A stretch of DNA of 64,000 nt from Flavipsychrobacter sp. (GTDB lineage Bacteria; Bacteroidota; Bacteroidia; Chitinophagales; Chitinophagaceae): assembly GCA_016787265.1 (NCBI GenBank), contig JAEUVF010000016.1, forward strand, positions 186,001 to 250,000, given 5' to 3'. The stretch's first letter is position 1. Every line of letters starts with the position of its first letter. A program made the translations under genes and the position numbers. The notes beneath the pieces were generated by a model that was given only the letters and a program-made list of their open reading frames with translations, searched no databases and was not told the DNA's origin. Shown in pieces: positions 18,224 to 27,348 of the stretch.

Positions 18224-18871
18224 ATGAATTGGAAGTTCAATAAAATTGTAAGTATTCCCATACAGGATGTGGTAATAGAAGGTGAATTAATGATTCCGGA
18301 GCAGGCAGTAGGGGTGGTGATATTTTCGCATGGGAGTGGCAGCAGCCGAATGAGTCCGCGCAACCGGTTAATGGCGAGTTATTTGCATCAACATAAAATC
18401 GGTACCTTATTGTTTGATTTGTTAACCTGGGAAGAGGATTTGCTTTACCAGAACAGGTTCGATATTGGCTTATTGACCAATAGATTGATCGGGGCTACCA
18501 AATGGCTGGAAGGTCTTCCCTTTATGCAGGAACTCAGTCTCGGGTACTTTGGTGCCAGTACGGGTGCTGCATCTGCTCTAAATGCGGCGAGCATCCTTCC
18601 CCAAATCAGGGCGGTTGTGTCAAGAGGTGGCCGTCCCGATCTGGCAGGTGCTAAAGCGCTTTCCCAATTGAAAGCTCCTGTGTTACTGATTGTGGGTGGC
18701 ATGGATGAAGAAGTGCTGCAGTTGAATGAAGAGGCTGCCGCAAGGATGGTTTGTGAAAAAAGAATTGAAATCGTGCCGGGTGCCACTCATCTGTTTGAAG
18801 AGAAAGGGGCGATGGAAAAAGTAGGTGAACTGGCCATCAGCTGGTTTGAAAAATACCTGTTGTCTCATTAA
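18224..18871 (+). CDS. Dienelactone-hydrolase-like alpha/beta hydrolase
   Basis: A 215-residue cytoplasmic alpha/beta hydrolase. VIFSHGSGSSRMSPRNRLMA holds the oxyanion-hole strand, GYFGASTGAASAL carries the nucleophile Ser, VGGMDEEVL the acid and GATHLFEE the catalytic His. This subfamily typically lies beside a phosphoribosyltransferase and an erythromycin-esterase-like gene, as it does here; the function of that trio is unknown. It is divergent from the broken esterase gene and is followed ten bases later by the phosphoribosyltransferase. Confidence 0.88.
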   Translation: MNWKFNKIVSIPIQDVVIEGELMIPEQAVGVVIFSHGSGSSRMSPRNRLMASYLHQHKIGTLLFDLLTWEEDLLYQNRFDIGLLTNRLIGATKWLEGLPFMQELSLGYFGASTGAASALNAASILPQIRAVVSRGGRPDLAGAKALSQLKAPVLLIVGGMDEEVLQLNEEAAARMVCEKRIEIVPGATHLFEEKGAMEKVGELAISWFEKYLLSH

Positions 18872-18881
18872 TACTATTCAA

Positions 18882-19493
18882 ATGTTCCAGGATCGGATCG
18901 AAGCCGGTTTGGCGCTGGCTCAACAATTAAGCAAGTATAAAAACGAGAACGGCATCGTGCTGGCAATACCCCGGGGAGGGGTTCCTGTTGGATATGCAGT
19001 AGCGCGCGAACTGGGATTTCCCCTGGAATTAGTGCTGACCAAAAAGATAGGGCATCCGAATAATAAGGAATATGCTATCGGGGCAGCCAGCCTGACTGAT
19101 TATTTTATTGTTCCTCATGAGGAAGTACCGGCAGAATATGTCGAAAAAGAGTTGATACGGGTCCGCGAACGTTTAATCGAAATGCATGATCGTTTTGAAG
19201 CAAAAAAGGAGGCCGTAAACCTTAAAGGTAAAACCGTGATCATTGTGGATGATGGCATTGCAACCGGAAATACCTTACTTGCCACTGTACAACTGATTAA
19301 AAAAAGCCACCCGAATAAATTAATAATCGGAGTTCCGGTTGCACCTGAAGCGGCGGTAAGCAAGCTAACTAAGCAGGTAGATGATATGGTTGTTTTGCTG
19401 GTTCCGGATATGTTCTATGGGGTAGGAGGATTTTATGTGGATTTCAGCCAGGTGAGTGATGAAGAAGTTGCCGATTACCTCCAACGGAAATAA
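18882..19493 (+). CDS. Phosphoribosyltransferase-domain protein
   Basis: A 204-residue type I PRTase-fold protein. The frame extends upstream into the hydrolase gene, but the ATG at 18882 gives the usual family start MFQDRIEAGLALAQQL. The PRPP-binding motif is TVIIVDDGIATGNT, and VLAIPRGGVPVGYAVA plus VLTKKIGHPNNKEYAIGA are further conserved segments. Members of this subgroup have no proven substrate and are often fused to, or located next to, dienelactone-hydrolase and erythromycin-esterase domains. The downstream P-type ATPase starts 15 bases later, so co-transcription is likely. Confidence 0.88.
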   Translation: MFQDRIEAGLALAQQLSKYKNENGIVLAIPRGGVPVGYAVARELGFPLELVLTKKIGHPNNKEYAIGAASLTDYFIVPHEEVPAEYVEKELIRVRERLIEMHDRFEAKKEAVNLKGKTVIIVDDGIATGNTLLATVQLIKKSHPNKLIIGVPVAPEAAVSKLTKQVDDMVVLLVPDMFYGVGGFYVDFSQVSDEEVADYLQRK

Positions 19494-19507
19494 AAAGTAA
19501 CCGGATT

Positions 19508-22036
19508 ATGGTCAATCAATCAGGAAATATTCCTTTCTCAGAATTGCCTGTTGAACAACTAATCGCTCAGTTACAATCTTCGGCTTCCGGATTGTCGGAT
19601 CAGCAGGCTGCTGAGAGAATAAACAGTCAGCTCAACGATTTTAAAACACAAAGCCGGTTTAAAAGAGAACTAAAATTGTTGTTGCGGCAATTCATGAATC
19701 CATTGGTTTTATTACTTGTAATTGCCGTTTTGCTGTCTGCATTGCTTGGGGAGTCTTCTGATACCTATATTATCCTTTTCATACTGTTAGCCACCGGATT
19801 ACTCGGTTTTTGGCAGGAATTGAATGCCGGCCGCGCTTTTGAGCAATTGGCAAGGATGATTGAAATGAAACATACGGTGCTTCGAAATAAATTGGTAACC
19901 GAGGTACCTACCAGGGAAGTTGTACCTGGTGACATACTTATACTTGATGCTGGCGATATAATTCCAGCGGACTGCCGGATTATTGAATGCAATGAATTGC
20001 ATGTAAATGAAAGTGCATTAACAGGTGAATCCTATCCGGTTGAAAAAGCAGCTGGAGTAGTAGAGTCAGCTCACCCACTAAAAAATAAATACAATTGCCT
20101 TTGGCAGGGAACCAATGTAATTAGTGGTACTGCAAGTGCTATTGTGGTGCATTGCGGAAGCCAAACTGTTTTTGGCCAATTGGCTCATTCAGTAGACCAG
20201 ACTCCTGAAACAAGCTTTGAGAAGGGTATAAAGAGATTTGGATATTTTCTGTTGAGAATTACTGTTATACTGGTGTTGATCATACTGATGGCCAATCTCT
20301 ATTTTCAAAAACCCCTGTTTGATTCCATATTATTTTCTCTTGCACTTGCCATAGGAATGGCGCCTGAATTATTACCGGCCATTATGACCTTTGCGATGTC
20401 AGCCGGGGCCAGGCGAATGATGGGGAAAAAGGTAATTGTAAAAAAACTCTCGTCTATTTTCAATTTTGGCGAAGTAAATGTTTTATGTACAGATAAGACA
20501 GGAACTATCACAGAAGGCAGTGTGGTATTAAAAGATATCGTTGCAATTGATGGCAAGTCGGGTGAGCAATTGCGACTTTTTGCATTTCTGAACGCAAGCT
20601 TTCAAAACGGATTTACGAATCCAATTGATCAGGCCATAACCGCTTTACAACTTCCGGTGGATGGTTTTGAGAAAATCAATGAAATTCCTTACGATTTTAT
20701 CAGAAAGCGCCTGAGTGTAGCAGTAAAAAAGGATAACCAGCAATTTTTTATAACAAAAGGGGCATTTAAAAACATAACTGAGATATGCAGCCATATCCAA
20801 CTTCGAAATGGTGAAATCCAACTGATTGATGAGCACCTGCGTCAGGAAATGGAAGCGTATTTTATTTCCAGTAGTCAGCAGGGCTATAGAGTGTTAGGGC
20901 TGTCCTTCAAAGAGTCGAACGAAGCTAAAATTACCAGGGAAGATGAACAGGATATGGTTTTTCTTGGATATATCTTACTGGAAGATCCTTTGAAAGAAAG
21001 TACCATTGAATCTATCAAAAGGCTGGAGCAATTGCATATTCAGGTTAAGATGATTACCGGTGATAACCGTTATGCAGCAGCCCATGCAGCACATTCCATC
21101 GGTTTGGACAATCCTTCCATCATGACAGGTGATGATATGGACAAAATGGATCCGGCAGCATTATTGGTTAAAGTAAAAACTACGGATGTATTTGCTGAAA
21201 TAGAGCCTCGTCAAAAGGAACGAATTATTAAGTCGCTTCAACAATCAAATCTGACGGTAGCTTTTATTGGAGATGGGATCAATGATGTGGCAGCAATTAA
21301 TGCTGCCGACATCGGGATATCTACCAATAATGCTGTTGATGTTGCAAAACAGGCTGCTGATTTCGTTTTCCTCGAGAAAGACCTGTCCGTGCTCGCGGAT
21401 GGGGTACAGGAAGGGAGAAAGTCGTTTGCCAACTCTATGAAGTATCTTTTTATTACTACGGGAGCCACATTTGGCAATATGTTCAGCGTAGCGGGAGCTT
21501 CTTTGTTTTTGCCCTTTTTGCCTATGCTGCCAAAACAAATTCTACTTACGAATCTTATTACTGATTTACCTTTTTTAACCATTGCTTCCGATCAGGTAGA
21601 TATGGACCAGTTGAACAGTCCCGGTCAATGGAATTTGAAATTAATCCGAAACTTCATGATCGTTTTCGGATTACATAGTTCCATTTTTGATTTCATTACT
21701 TTTTATGTGCTGTTTGTTCACTTTGGGCTTACCGGATCCTCCTTTCAAACCGGCTGGTTCCTGGAATCATCTATTACAGAGTTACTGATCCTTTTCATCA
21801 TCCGGACCAGAAAATCTTTTTTAAAGAGCAGGCCAGGAAAGCTGGTTCTGCTTACAAGTTTTATTGCTCTTTTGCTTATAATTTTATTGCCCGTTTCACC
21901 TTTTGCAGCGGCGCTGGGATTTTCAATTGCACATTTCCAGCAAGTGGTATTTATTATTGTATTGTTATTAGCTTATATAATAACTGCAGATTGGGTGAAA
22001 ATTCTTTTCTTTCGACATATGGCATTCAACAATTGA
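19508..22036 (+). CDS. mgtA: MgtA-like P-type cation-translocating ATPase
   Basis: An 842-residue P-type ATPase of the Mg2+-importing (P3B) type. Actuator-domain motif is ALTGESYPVEKA; the phosphorylated residue is D329 in CTDKTGTITEG; the nucleotide/hinge motifs are MITGDN and GDGINDVAAI. The membrane helix M4 motif MAPELLPAIMTFAMSAGARRM resembles MgtA/MgtB rather than the calcium or heavy-metal pumps. Ten hydrophobic segments are visible. It is slightly shorter than enterobacterial MgtA owing to a short N-terminus. No Mg2+-sensing leader is evident, since it sits 15 bases behind the phosphoribosyltransferase gene. Confidence 0.85.
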   Translation: MVNQSGNIPFSELPVEQLIAQLQSSASGLSDQQAAERINSQLNDFKTQSRFKRELKLLLRQFMNPLVLLLVIAVLLSALLGESSDTYIILFILLATGLLGFWQELNAGRAFEQLARMIEMKHTVLRNKLVTEVPTREVVPGDILILDAGDIIPADCRIIECNELHVNESALTGESYPVEKAAGVVESAHPLKNKYNCLWQGTNVISGTASAIVVHCGSQTVFGQLAHSVDQTPETSFEKGIKRFGYFLLRITVILVLIILMANLYFQKPLFDSILFSLALAIGMAPELLPAIMTFAMSAGARRMMGKKVIVKKLSSIFNFGEVNVLCTDKTGTITEGSVVLKDIVAIDGKSGEQLRLFAFLNASFQNGFTNPIDQAITALQLPVDGFEKINEIPYDFIRKRLSVAVKKDNQQFFITKGAFKNITEICSHIQLRNGEIQLIDEHLRQEMEAYFISSSQQGYRVLGLSFKESNEAKITREDEQDMVFLGYILLEDPLKESTIESIKRLEQLHIQVKMITGDNRYAAAHAAHSIGLDNPSIMTGDDMDKMDPAALLVKVKTTDVFAEIEPRQKERIIKSLQQSNLTVAFIGDGINDVAAINAADIGISTNNAVDVAKQAADFVFLEKDLSVLADGVQEGRKSFANSMKYLFITTGATFGNMFSVAGASLFLPFLPMLPKQILLTNLITDLPFLTIASDQVDMDQLNSPGQWNLKLIRNFMIVFGLHSSIFDFITFYVLFVHFGLTGSSFQTGWFLESSITELLILFIIRTRKSFLKSRPGKLVLLTSFIALLLIILLPVSPFAAALGFSIAHFQQVVFIIVLLLAYIITADWVKILFFRHMAFNN

Positions 22037-22063
22037 AAGTGTTCATCCGGTTCGGCTAGTGCT

Positions 22064-23221
22064 TTAATAGGTTATTTCCATTACTTTATAGTAGTCCAGG
22101 TTCCCTGGACGGTGTGTTATTTTAATTATTCGGCCTTCCTGATCTTTCTCAGCCTGGTTCGTTGTAAAATTAACCTGCTTTAAAACAGGTTGCCCATTAG
22201 AAAAAACAAAAACAGAATCCGAGTAAGAGGAAGCCATCCAGGAATACAAACCATAATAATCATTTACCTCCTGTGTCCTGTCATCAAAATCAGCGAAATA
22301 TCCAACATAGTACCATAAAGGATCCCAGGCTATTAAATTAAATACAGGAATAATTTCTTTCAATTGGGTTGTATCCTGGTTATACGTATAAGTTGTTTTT
22401 CGTTTTAACCCCGGATGGAAGATAGTTTCATATTCAAAATCGCCAATATAGTTATTGGAATAGGTGCCGTTCTGAAGTATAAAGCTGTCGCAAACAAAGG
22501 GTGATTGAATATGATACAAAGCCTTGTTGGTGTTTTGTTGCTTATAGAAAGGGACTTCATTTTGATAATATTTGAAATACCGGTAAGGTCCGCTTGCCAG
22601 CGGTTCTTTTGTATCCTCAATATAAATGGTGTCCTTCTTTAAATAGATAAAACCATTCCGCTCCTCATTATAAATATCTGCAAAAAATATTCCCTGATAA
22701 TTCTTAGAAATAATATTAGTGGTGTTAGATCTGTATTCTTCTGTATGCTCAGCATCCATATAGGATTTTATGGTAAGTTTTCCACTATGTTCTCCCTGAA
22801 AGAAAGTTGACTGCATTTTGGCAGACAGGTTCCATTTACCCGTATTCTTATAAGAAATTAAACTGGGATCATAGTATAAGGCGCTTGTCCTTAAATTTTG
22901 AATATGATAATCACTCACCAGCCCGCTTTGGCGATTTCTGATTAACCTCCAGCTTATATCACTAAAGCTACGCCCGCCTCTTGTATCCCAAAAGGCAGTA
23001 TCTGTTTTAAATAACCGTATAGTATCGCCTTTGGAAGTATAATCCGGTTTGTAGATAAACTTATAAGATTTGAACCCTTGTTCATAATAATTGATGGTAA
23101 TCATCTTTGGTTTGGGTGAATTTTCCAGCAATTCCTGCTTCAATTCCTCTGTTGATTTATTACAAGACAGTACAAGCAGTGCAAGTAAAAAGGAAAGATT
23201 CAAATAGCGAATGGAGTGCAT
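22064..23221 (-). CDS. Hypothetical lipoprotein
   Basis: A 385-residue protein of no recognised family. The ATG at 23219-23221 is preferred because it gives MHSIRYLNLSFLLALLVLSC, a lipoprotein leader with the modified Cys at residue 20. The mature part is rich in Tyr, Asn, Thr and Lys with alternating polar/hydrophobic runs, suggesting a beta-rich surface or periplasmic protein. It has no close operon partner: it converges on the P-type ATPase gene and begins 75 bases from the tRNA gene. Confidence 0.75.
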   Translation of the reverse strand: MHSIRYLNLSFLLALLVLSCNKSTEELKQELLENSPKPKMITINYYEQGFKSYKFIYKPDYTSKGDTIRLFKTDTAFWDTRGGRSFSDISWRLIRNRQSGLVSDYHIQNLRTSALYYDPSLISYKNTGKWNLSAKMQSTFFQGEHSGKLTIKSYMDAEHTEEYRSNTTNIISKNYQGIFFADIYNEERNGFIYLKKDTIYIEDTKEPLASGPYRYFKYYQNEVPFYKQQNTNKALYHIQSPFVCDSFILQNGTYSNNYIGDFEYETIFHPGLKRKTTYTYNQDTTQLKEIIPVFNLIAWDPLWYYVGYFADFDDRTQEVNDYYGLYSWMASSYSDSVFVFSNGQPVLKQVNFTTNQAEKDQEGRIIKITHRPGNLDYYKVMEITY

Positions 23222-23296
23222 ATGTATGACTTTTTCATTCGGGTAATAAAAAAAGCACATGTCTAACTTTGGACATATGCTTTTAATTTAATGATG

Positions 23297-23381
23297 CGGA
23301 GAGAGAGGGATTCGAACCCCCGGACCTGTTACAGTCAACGGTTTTCAAGACCGCCGCATTCGACCGCTCTGCCATCTCTCC
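23297..23381 (-). tRNA. tRNA-Ser (anticodon UGA)
   Basis: The minus strand folds as a long-variable-arm tRNA. Acceptor stem GGAGAGA (23375-23381) pairs with TCTCTCC (23298-23304). The anticodon loop CTTGAAA gives anticodon TGA. A long variable arm and the T-loop GTTCGAATCC complete a serine tRNA of 85 nucleotides with discriminator G. CCA is not encoded, as is common in Bacteroidota, and would be added after transcription. Confidence 0.97.
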
Positions 23382-23622
23382 GGGCGCAAAATTAGGGGTT
23401 GAGTTCAATTGTCAAAATTTTTTTTCAGATACTGGTCATTTTCTACGAAAATCCTGAAAATCAATGGCTGCCCTACCCATCGGGGAACAGACAGGTATTA
23501 ATTACCTGGGTGCTAATAACTTGTTAATATAATCGAATAATTTGCGCAATTTGACGGCCCCATTACCCTGTTTAGCCAGTAATTTTCCAAACTTAAATGG
23601 ACTACCCATAAATCAACCTTGC

Positions 23623-24903
23623 ATGTCATCCAAAAACAAGTATCTTATACCGTTTATCCTGGTCACTTCGCTTTTCTTCCTTTGGGCCTTTCTGCATAAT
23701 ATCAATCCAATCCTGATTCCACACCTCAAGAAAGCCTGCCAACTGAACGATACACAATCCGCTCTGATTGATTTCGCTGTTTATATGGGATATTTCACGA
23801 TCGCATTGCCAGCAGGATGGTTCATGAATAAATATGGGTTTAAAAAAGGAATCATTTTCGGATTGGTACTTTATGGCGCAGGTGCTCTATTGTTTCTGCC
23901 ATCCGCTGATACCCGTTCCTATACTTTTTTCCTGATCGCGCTGTTTGTAATTGCCGCGGGTGCAACCTTCCTGGAAACCATCGCCAATCCGTATATCACC
24001 AAACTTGGCGACCCCCATACCGCCACGCAACGGCTGAATTTTGCACAGTCCTTTAACGGTGTTGGCGCTTTTCTGGCACCTTTAATCGGTGGTAAATTCA
24101 TTCTTACCGGTATTGAACATAGCCCGGAAACCCTGAAGGTAATGGAACAGAGCGGCACTCTCCAGGCTTATCTGCAGGAAGAAGCCAATGCTGTTCGGTT
24201 GCCTTACCTCGTTATAGGCATCGTGGTATTTATACTGGTGGCTCTTTTCCTGGTAGTAAAACTTCCGGAAGGGGAGGATACTACTTCCCCGGAAAGTAAA
24301 AAACAGGACAAATTTTCTTTCTCGGTGTTATCCATTCCCCAGGTTCGCTGGGCGGTATTTGCACAGTTTTTTTATGTGGGGGCGCAGGTTGGAGTAGGCA
24401 GCTTTTTTATACGTTTCTCAAAATATACGATGGATCTTCCCGAAGTTCCTGCATCCGAATACCTGTCCCTTGCAATGGTCGGATTTATGGTCGGTCGCTT
24501 TACCGGTACTTTTTTTATGAAATATATTAGCCCCGCCCGTTTGTTGATGATCTATTCAGGTATTTGTGTCATACTCCTGCTGCTCGCATCTTTCATATCC
24601 GGCCCAATGGCTGTTTATGCCGTAATGGCTGTACCCTTCTTCATGTCAATCATGTTCCCGACCATTTTTGCGTTGGGTATTGCAGGACTGGGAGCTGCTG
24701 CAAGAATGGCTTCTTCTTTGCTGGTAATGGCTATTGTAGGTGGAGCTTTCTTCCCGGTATTGATGGGACAACTTTCCGATCTCACCGGCGGAAATATTCA
24801 GATTGCCTACCTGATTCCGCTACTCTGTTTTGTTGTAGTTGGAGTTTTCGGTTACTCACAGTCAAATAAAAACGAAGTGGTTGCGCTGCAACCCGGACAT
24901 TAA
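23623..24903 (+). CDS. fucP: FucP-family sugar:H+ symporter (L-fucose permease)
   Basis: A 427-residue major facilitator protein of the FucP family. The frame is open upstream, but ATG 23623 gives MSSKNKYLIPFILVTSLFFLWAFLHNINPILIPHL, the usual FucP N-terminus. Twelve hydrophobic segments are seen; IANPYITKLG, LNFAQSFNGVGAFLAPLIGG and YVGAQVGVGSFFIRF are characteristic. It imports a sugar across the inner membrane by proton symport. It heads a five-gene series encoding non-phosphorylative L-fucose breakdown, which supports fucose as substrate over glucose/galactose imported by close relatives. Confidence 0.9.
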   Translation: MSSKNKYLIPFILVTSLFFLWAFLHNINPILIPHLKKACQLNDTQSALIDFAVYMGYFTIALPAGWFMNKYGFKKGIIFGLVLYGAGALLFLPSADTRSYTFFLIALFVIAAGATFLETIANPYITKLGDPHTATQRLNFAQSFNGVGAFLAPLIGGKFILTGIEHSPETLKVMEQSGTLQAYLQEEANAVRLPYLVIGIVVFILVALFLVVKLPEGEDTTSPESKKQDKFSFSVLSIPQVRWAVFAQFFYVGAQVGVGSFFIRFSKYTMDLPEVPASEYLSLAMVGFMVGRFTGTFFMKYISPARLLMIYSGICVILLLLASFISGPMAVYAVMAVPFFMSIMFPTIFALGIAGLGAAARMASSLLVMAIVGGAFFPVLMGQLSDLTGGNIQIAYLIPLLCFVVVGVFGYSQSNKNEVVALQPGH

Positions 24904-24913
24904 TACAAAAAAA

Positions 24914-25681
24914 ATGCTATTCAATTATTCCAATAAAAAAGTAGTCGTAACCGGAGGAGCCAGTGGCATCGGGAAAGCCGCCACACTGGCTTTTGCCCGG
25001 CAGGGTGCAGAAGTACATGTAATTGAACTAAACGAAAACGGGTGGGCATCGCTGCAACAAGAACTGGATTCTATTTCAGCAACTGCGTTTATTCATACCG
25101 GCGATGTATCCGATCAGAACCGTATGCTTGAAATCTTTCAGCAAATTGGTCCTGCTGATGTACTTATCAACAATGCCGGCATCGCACATGTTGGCAGCGT
25201 AACCACTACTTCTGAAGCTGATTTTGACCGCCTGTTCCGGGTAAACGTGAAAGGTGTATACAATTGTATGTTAGCCGCCATCCCCCAGATGCAGGCAAAA
25301 GGAGGAGGAACCATCCTGAATTTGAGTTCCATCGCGGCCGTAGTTGGACTTTCAGACCGGTTTGCCTATAGCATGACCAAGGGAGCCGTATTGGCTATGA
25401 CCCTTTCTGCAGCAAAGGATTACTTAAAAGATAAAATCCGGGTGAATTGTATTTCGCCTGCAAGGGTACATACCCCCTTTGTAGATGGATTCATCGCGAA
25501 AAACTACCCCGGAAAAGAAAATGAAATGTTTGAAAAATTATCGGCCAGTCAGCCTATTGGAAGAATGGGAAAACCGGAGGAAATCGCCAATCTGATGATT
25601 TACCTCTGTTCTGATGAAGCCTCTTTCATCACCGGGTCAGATTATCCGATTGATGGAGGATTTATTACGCTAAATACCTAG
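24914..25681 (+). CDS. SDR oxidoreductase, probable 2-keto-3-deoxy-L-fuconate dehydrogenase
   Basis: A 255-residue classical short-chain dehydrogenase. ATG 24914 is chosen, ten bases after fucP, instead of an upstream start inside fucP. The cofactor motif is TGGASGIG, the structural motif NNAGI, and the catalytic pair Y152/K156 lies in YSMTK; LNLSSIAA supplies the Ser. In the non-phosphorylative fucose pathway such an enzyme oxidises 2-keto-3-deoxy-L-fuconate to the 2,4-diketo acid, which the following FAH-family hydrolase then cleaves. The assignment is by operon context; the fold and cofactor use are certain. Confidence 0.87.
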   Translation: MLFNYSNKKVVVTGGASGIGKAATLAFARQGAEVHVIELNENGWASLQQELDSISATAFIHTGDVSDQNRMLEIFQQIGPADVLINNAGIAHVGSVTTTSEADFDRLFRVNVKGVYNCMLAAIPQMQAKGGGTILNLSSIAAVVGLSDRFAYSMTKGAVLAMTLSAAKDYLKDKIRVNCISPARVHTPFVDGFIAKNYPGKENEMFEKLSASQPIGRMGKPEEIANLMIYLCSDEASFITGSDYPIDGGFITLNT

Positions 25682-25683
25682 AA

Positions 25684-26538
25684 ATGAAACTGATTCGATT
25701 TGGTAACCCGGGCCACGAAAAACCGGGCGTTCTTATAGATGGAAAACAACTGGATCTTTCCGCACATTTTGATGATTATAATGAAGCATTTTTTGCGGAA
25801 GATGGACTCAATCGTCTTGCTGATGTGGTAAAGGAACTTGGGATGGAGCTGCCTGAATTGCCGGCAGGTATTCGTTTAGGTGCACCCATTGCCCGTCCTT
25901 CCAAAATCGTATGCATTGGCCTCAATTATATTGACCATGCGAGAGAAACAAATGCTACGCCACCCAGCGAACCGGTGATTTTCATGAAATCCACTACGGC
26001 CTTGATTGGACCCAATGACCCTGTAACCATCCCACGTGGATCCGAAAAAACCGACTGGGAAGTGGAACTGGCCATCGTAATCGGAAAAAAAGCCAGTTAT
26101 GTGGAAGAAGCAGATGCTATGGATTATATAGCAGGTTATGTGCTTCATAATGATATCAGCGAACGTGCCTATCAGCTCGAGCGTGGTGGCACCTGGGATA
26201 AAGGCAAGGGCTGCGATACGTTTGCTCCCATCGGTCCCTGGCTGGTAACCAAAGATGAAGTCAATGATGTACACAATCTTCGGTTATGGCTCACCGTGAA
26301 TGGGCAAAAAATGCAGGACGGTAATACCAGTAATCTGATTTTCAGGATTCCCCACCTGATAGCCTACACCTCCCAATTTATGACCCTTTTGCCAGGAGAT
26401 ATTATTTCAACCGGAACACCGGCCGGTGTGGGATTGGGTATGAACCCACAGGTTTATCTTAAACCGGGAGATGTAATTGAACTTGGAATTGACGGACTTG
26501 GAACTTCCCGTCAGGAATGTTTCGCTTTTAATCGCTAA
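25684..26538 (+). CDS. FAH-family hydrolase, probable 2,4-diketo-3-deoxy-L-fuconate hydrolase
   Basis: A 284-residue member of the fumarylacetoacetate hydrolase family. The metal site is shown by DWEVELAIVIGKKA (ExE pattern) with an upstream Glu and a downstream Asp; CIGLNYIDHARETNATPP and ISTGTPAGVGLGM are typical of this branch. In the L-fucose pathway it hydrolyses the diketo acid to pyruvate and L-lactate. Only two bases separate it from the preceding dehydrogenase stop, indicating translational coupling. The branch also contains other 2,4-diketo acid hydrolases, so specificity rests on context. Confidence 0.88.
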   Translation: MKLIRFGNPGHEKPGVLIDGKQLDLSAHFDDYNEAFFAEDGLNRLADVVKELGMELPELPAGIRLGAPIARPSKIVCIGLNYIDHARETNATPPSEPVIFMKSTTALIGPNDPVTIPRGSEKTDWEVELAIVIGKKASYVEEADAMDYIAGYVLHNDISERAYQLERGGTWDKGKGCDTFAPIGPWLVTKDEVNDVHNLRLWLTVNGQKMQDGNTSNLIFRIPHLIAYTSQFMTLLPGDIISTGTPAGVGLGMNPQVYLKPGDVIELGIDGLGTSRQECFAFNR

Positions 26539-26553
26539 ATACAACAACACTAC

Positions 26554-27339
26554 ATGAACTTAGAACTGCAACATAAAGTGATCCTTGTAACCGGAGGGGC
26601 CAAAGGTATTGGTGAAGGCATTGTCAGAGTGCTGGCTTCAGAGGGCGCTCTTCCGGTAATCATTGGACGGGATGCAAAAGATAATCAGAAGCTGGTAGAT
26701 GAATTGCTGGCATCCGGACAAAAAGCAGATCAGTTTGCTGCTGAGTTATCTGATCCACAGGCTTGTAAAGCCGCAGTAGACTATGTATTGCTCAAATTTG
26801 GAAGGATAGACGGGTTGGTAAATAATGCCGGTAAAAATGATGGAGTGGGACTGGAAAAAGGTAGTTATGATGATTTCATGGCTTCCCTGCATCGAAACCT
26901 CGTGCATTACTATTTAATGGCGCATCACGCATTACCGGCTCTGATTAAATCCAAAGGATCCATCGTAAACATCAGTTCTAAAACTGCTGAAACCGGACAG
27001 GGAAACACTTCCGCGTATGCAGCGTCTAATGGTGGCCGTAATGCGTTAACCCGTGAATGGGCAGTTGAATTACTGAAATACGGGATTCGTGTGAACGCCA
27101 TCATTGTTGCTGAATGCTGGACACCCCAGTATGCAAACTGGATTGAAACCCTTCCTAATCCGAAGGAAAAACTGGACAGTATCAATAAACGGATTCCCTT
27201 TGAAAACCGCATGACTACACCGGAAGAGATTGCCAATACAACGGCCTTCCTGCTTTCGAACAAATCAAGTCATACCACTGGGCAACTGATTCATGTAGAT
27301 GGTGGCTATGTTCACCTGGATAAAATTATTACTGAATAA
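26554..27339 (+). CDS. SDR-family protein, probable L-fucose dehydrogenase, Lys of YxxxK replaced
   Basis: A 261-residue short-chain dehydrogenase fold. The cofactor motif TGGAKGIG and the segment NNAGK are normal, IVNISSKTAETGQG carries the Ser, and LTREWAVELLKYGIRVNA plus AECWTPQYANWI match L-fucose dehydrogenase-type proteins. The catalytic motif reads Y155-A-A-S-N159, so the normally essential Lys is Asn (codon AAT at 27028-27030). The expected job is oxidation of L-fucose to L-fuconolactone, the pathway's first step. Either this subgroup tolerates Asn or the enzyme is altered in rate or function. Confidence 0.82.
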   Translation: MNLELQHKVILVTGGAKGIGEGIVRVLASEGALPVIIGRDAKDNQKLVDELLASGQKADQFAAELSDPQACKAAVDYVLLKFGRIDGLVNNAGKNDGVGLEKGSYDDFMASLHRNLVHYYLMAHHALPALIKSKGSIVNISSKTAETGQGNTSAYAASNGGRNALTREWAVELLKYGIRVNAIIVAECWTPQYANWIETLPNPKEKLDSINKRIPFENRMTTPEEIANTTAFLLSNKSSHTTGQLIHVDGGYVHLDKIITE

Positions 27340-27348
27340 CCTGCAACA

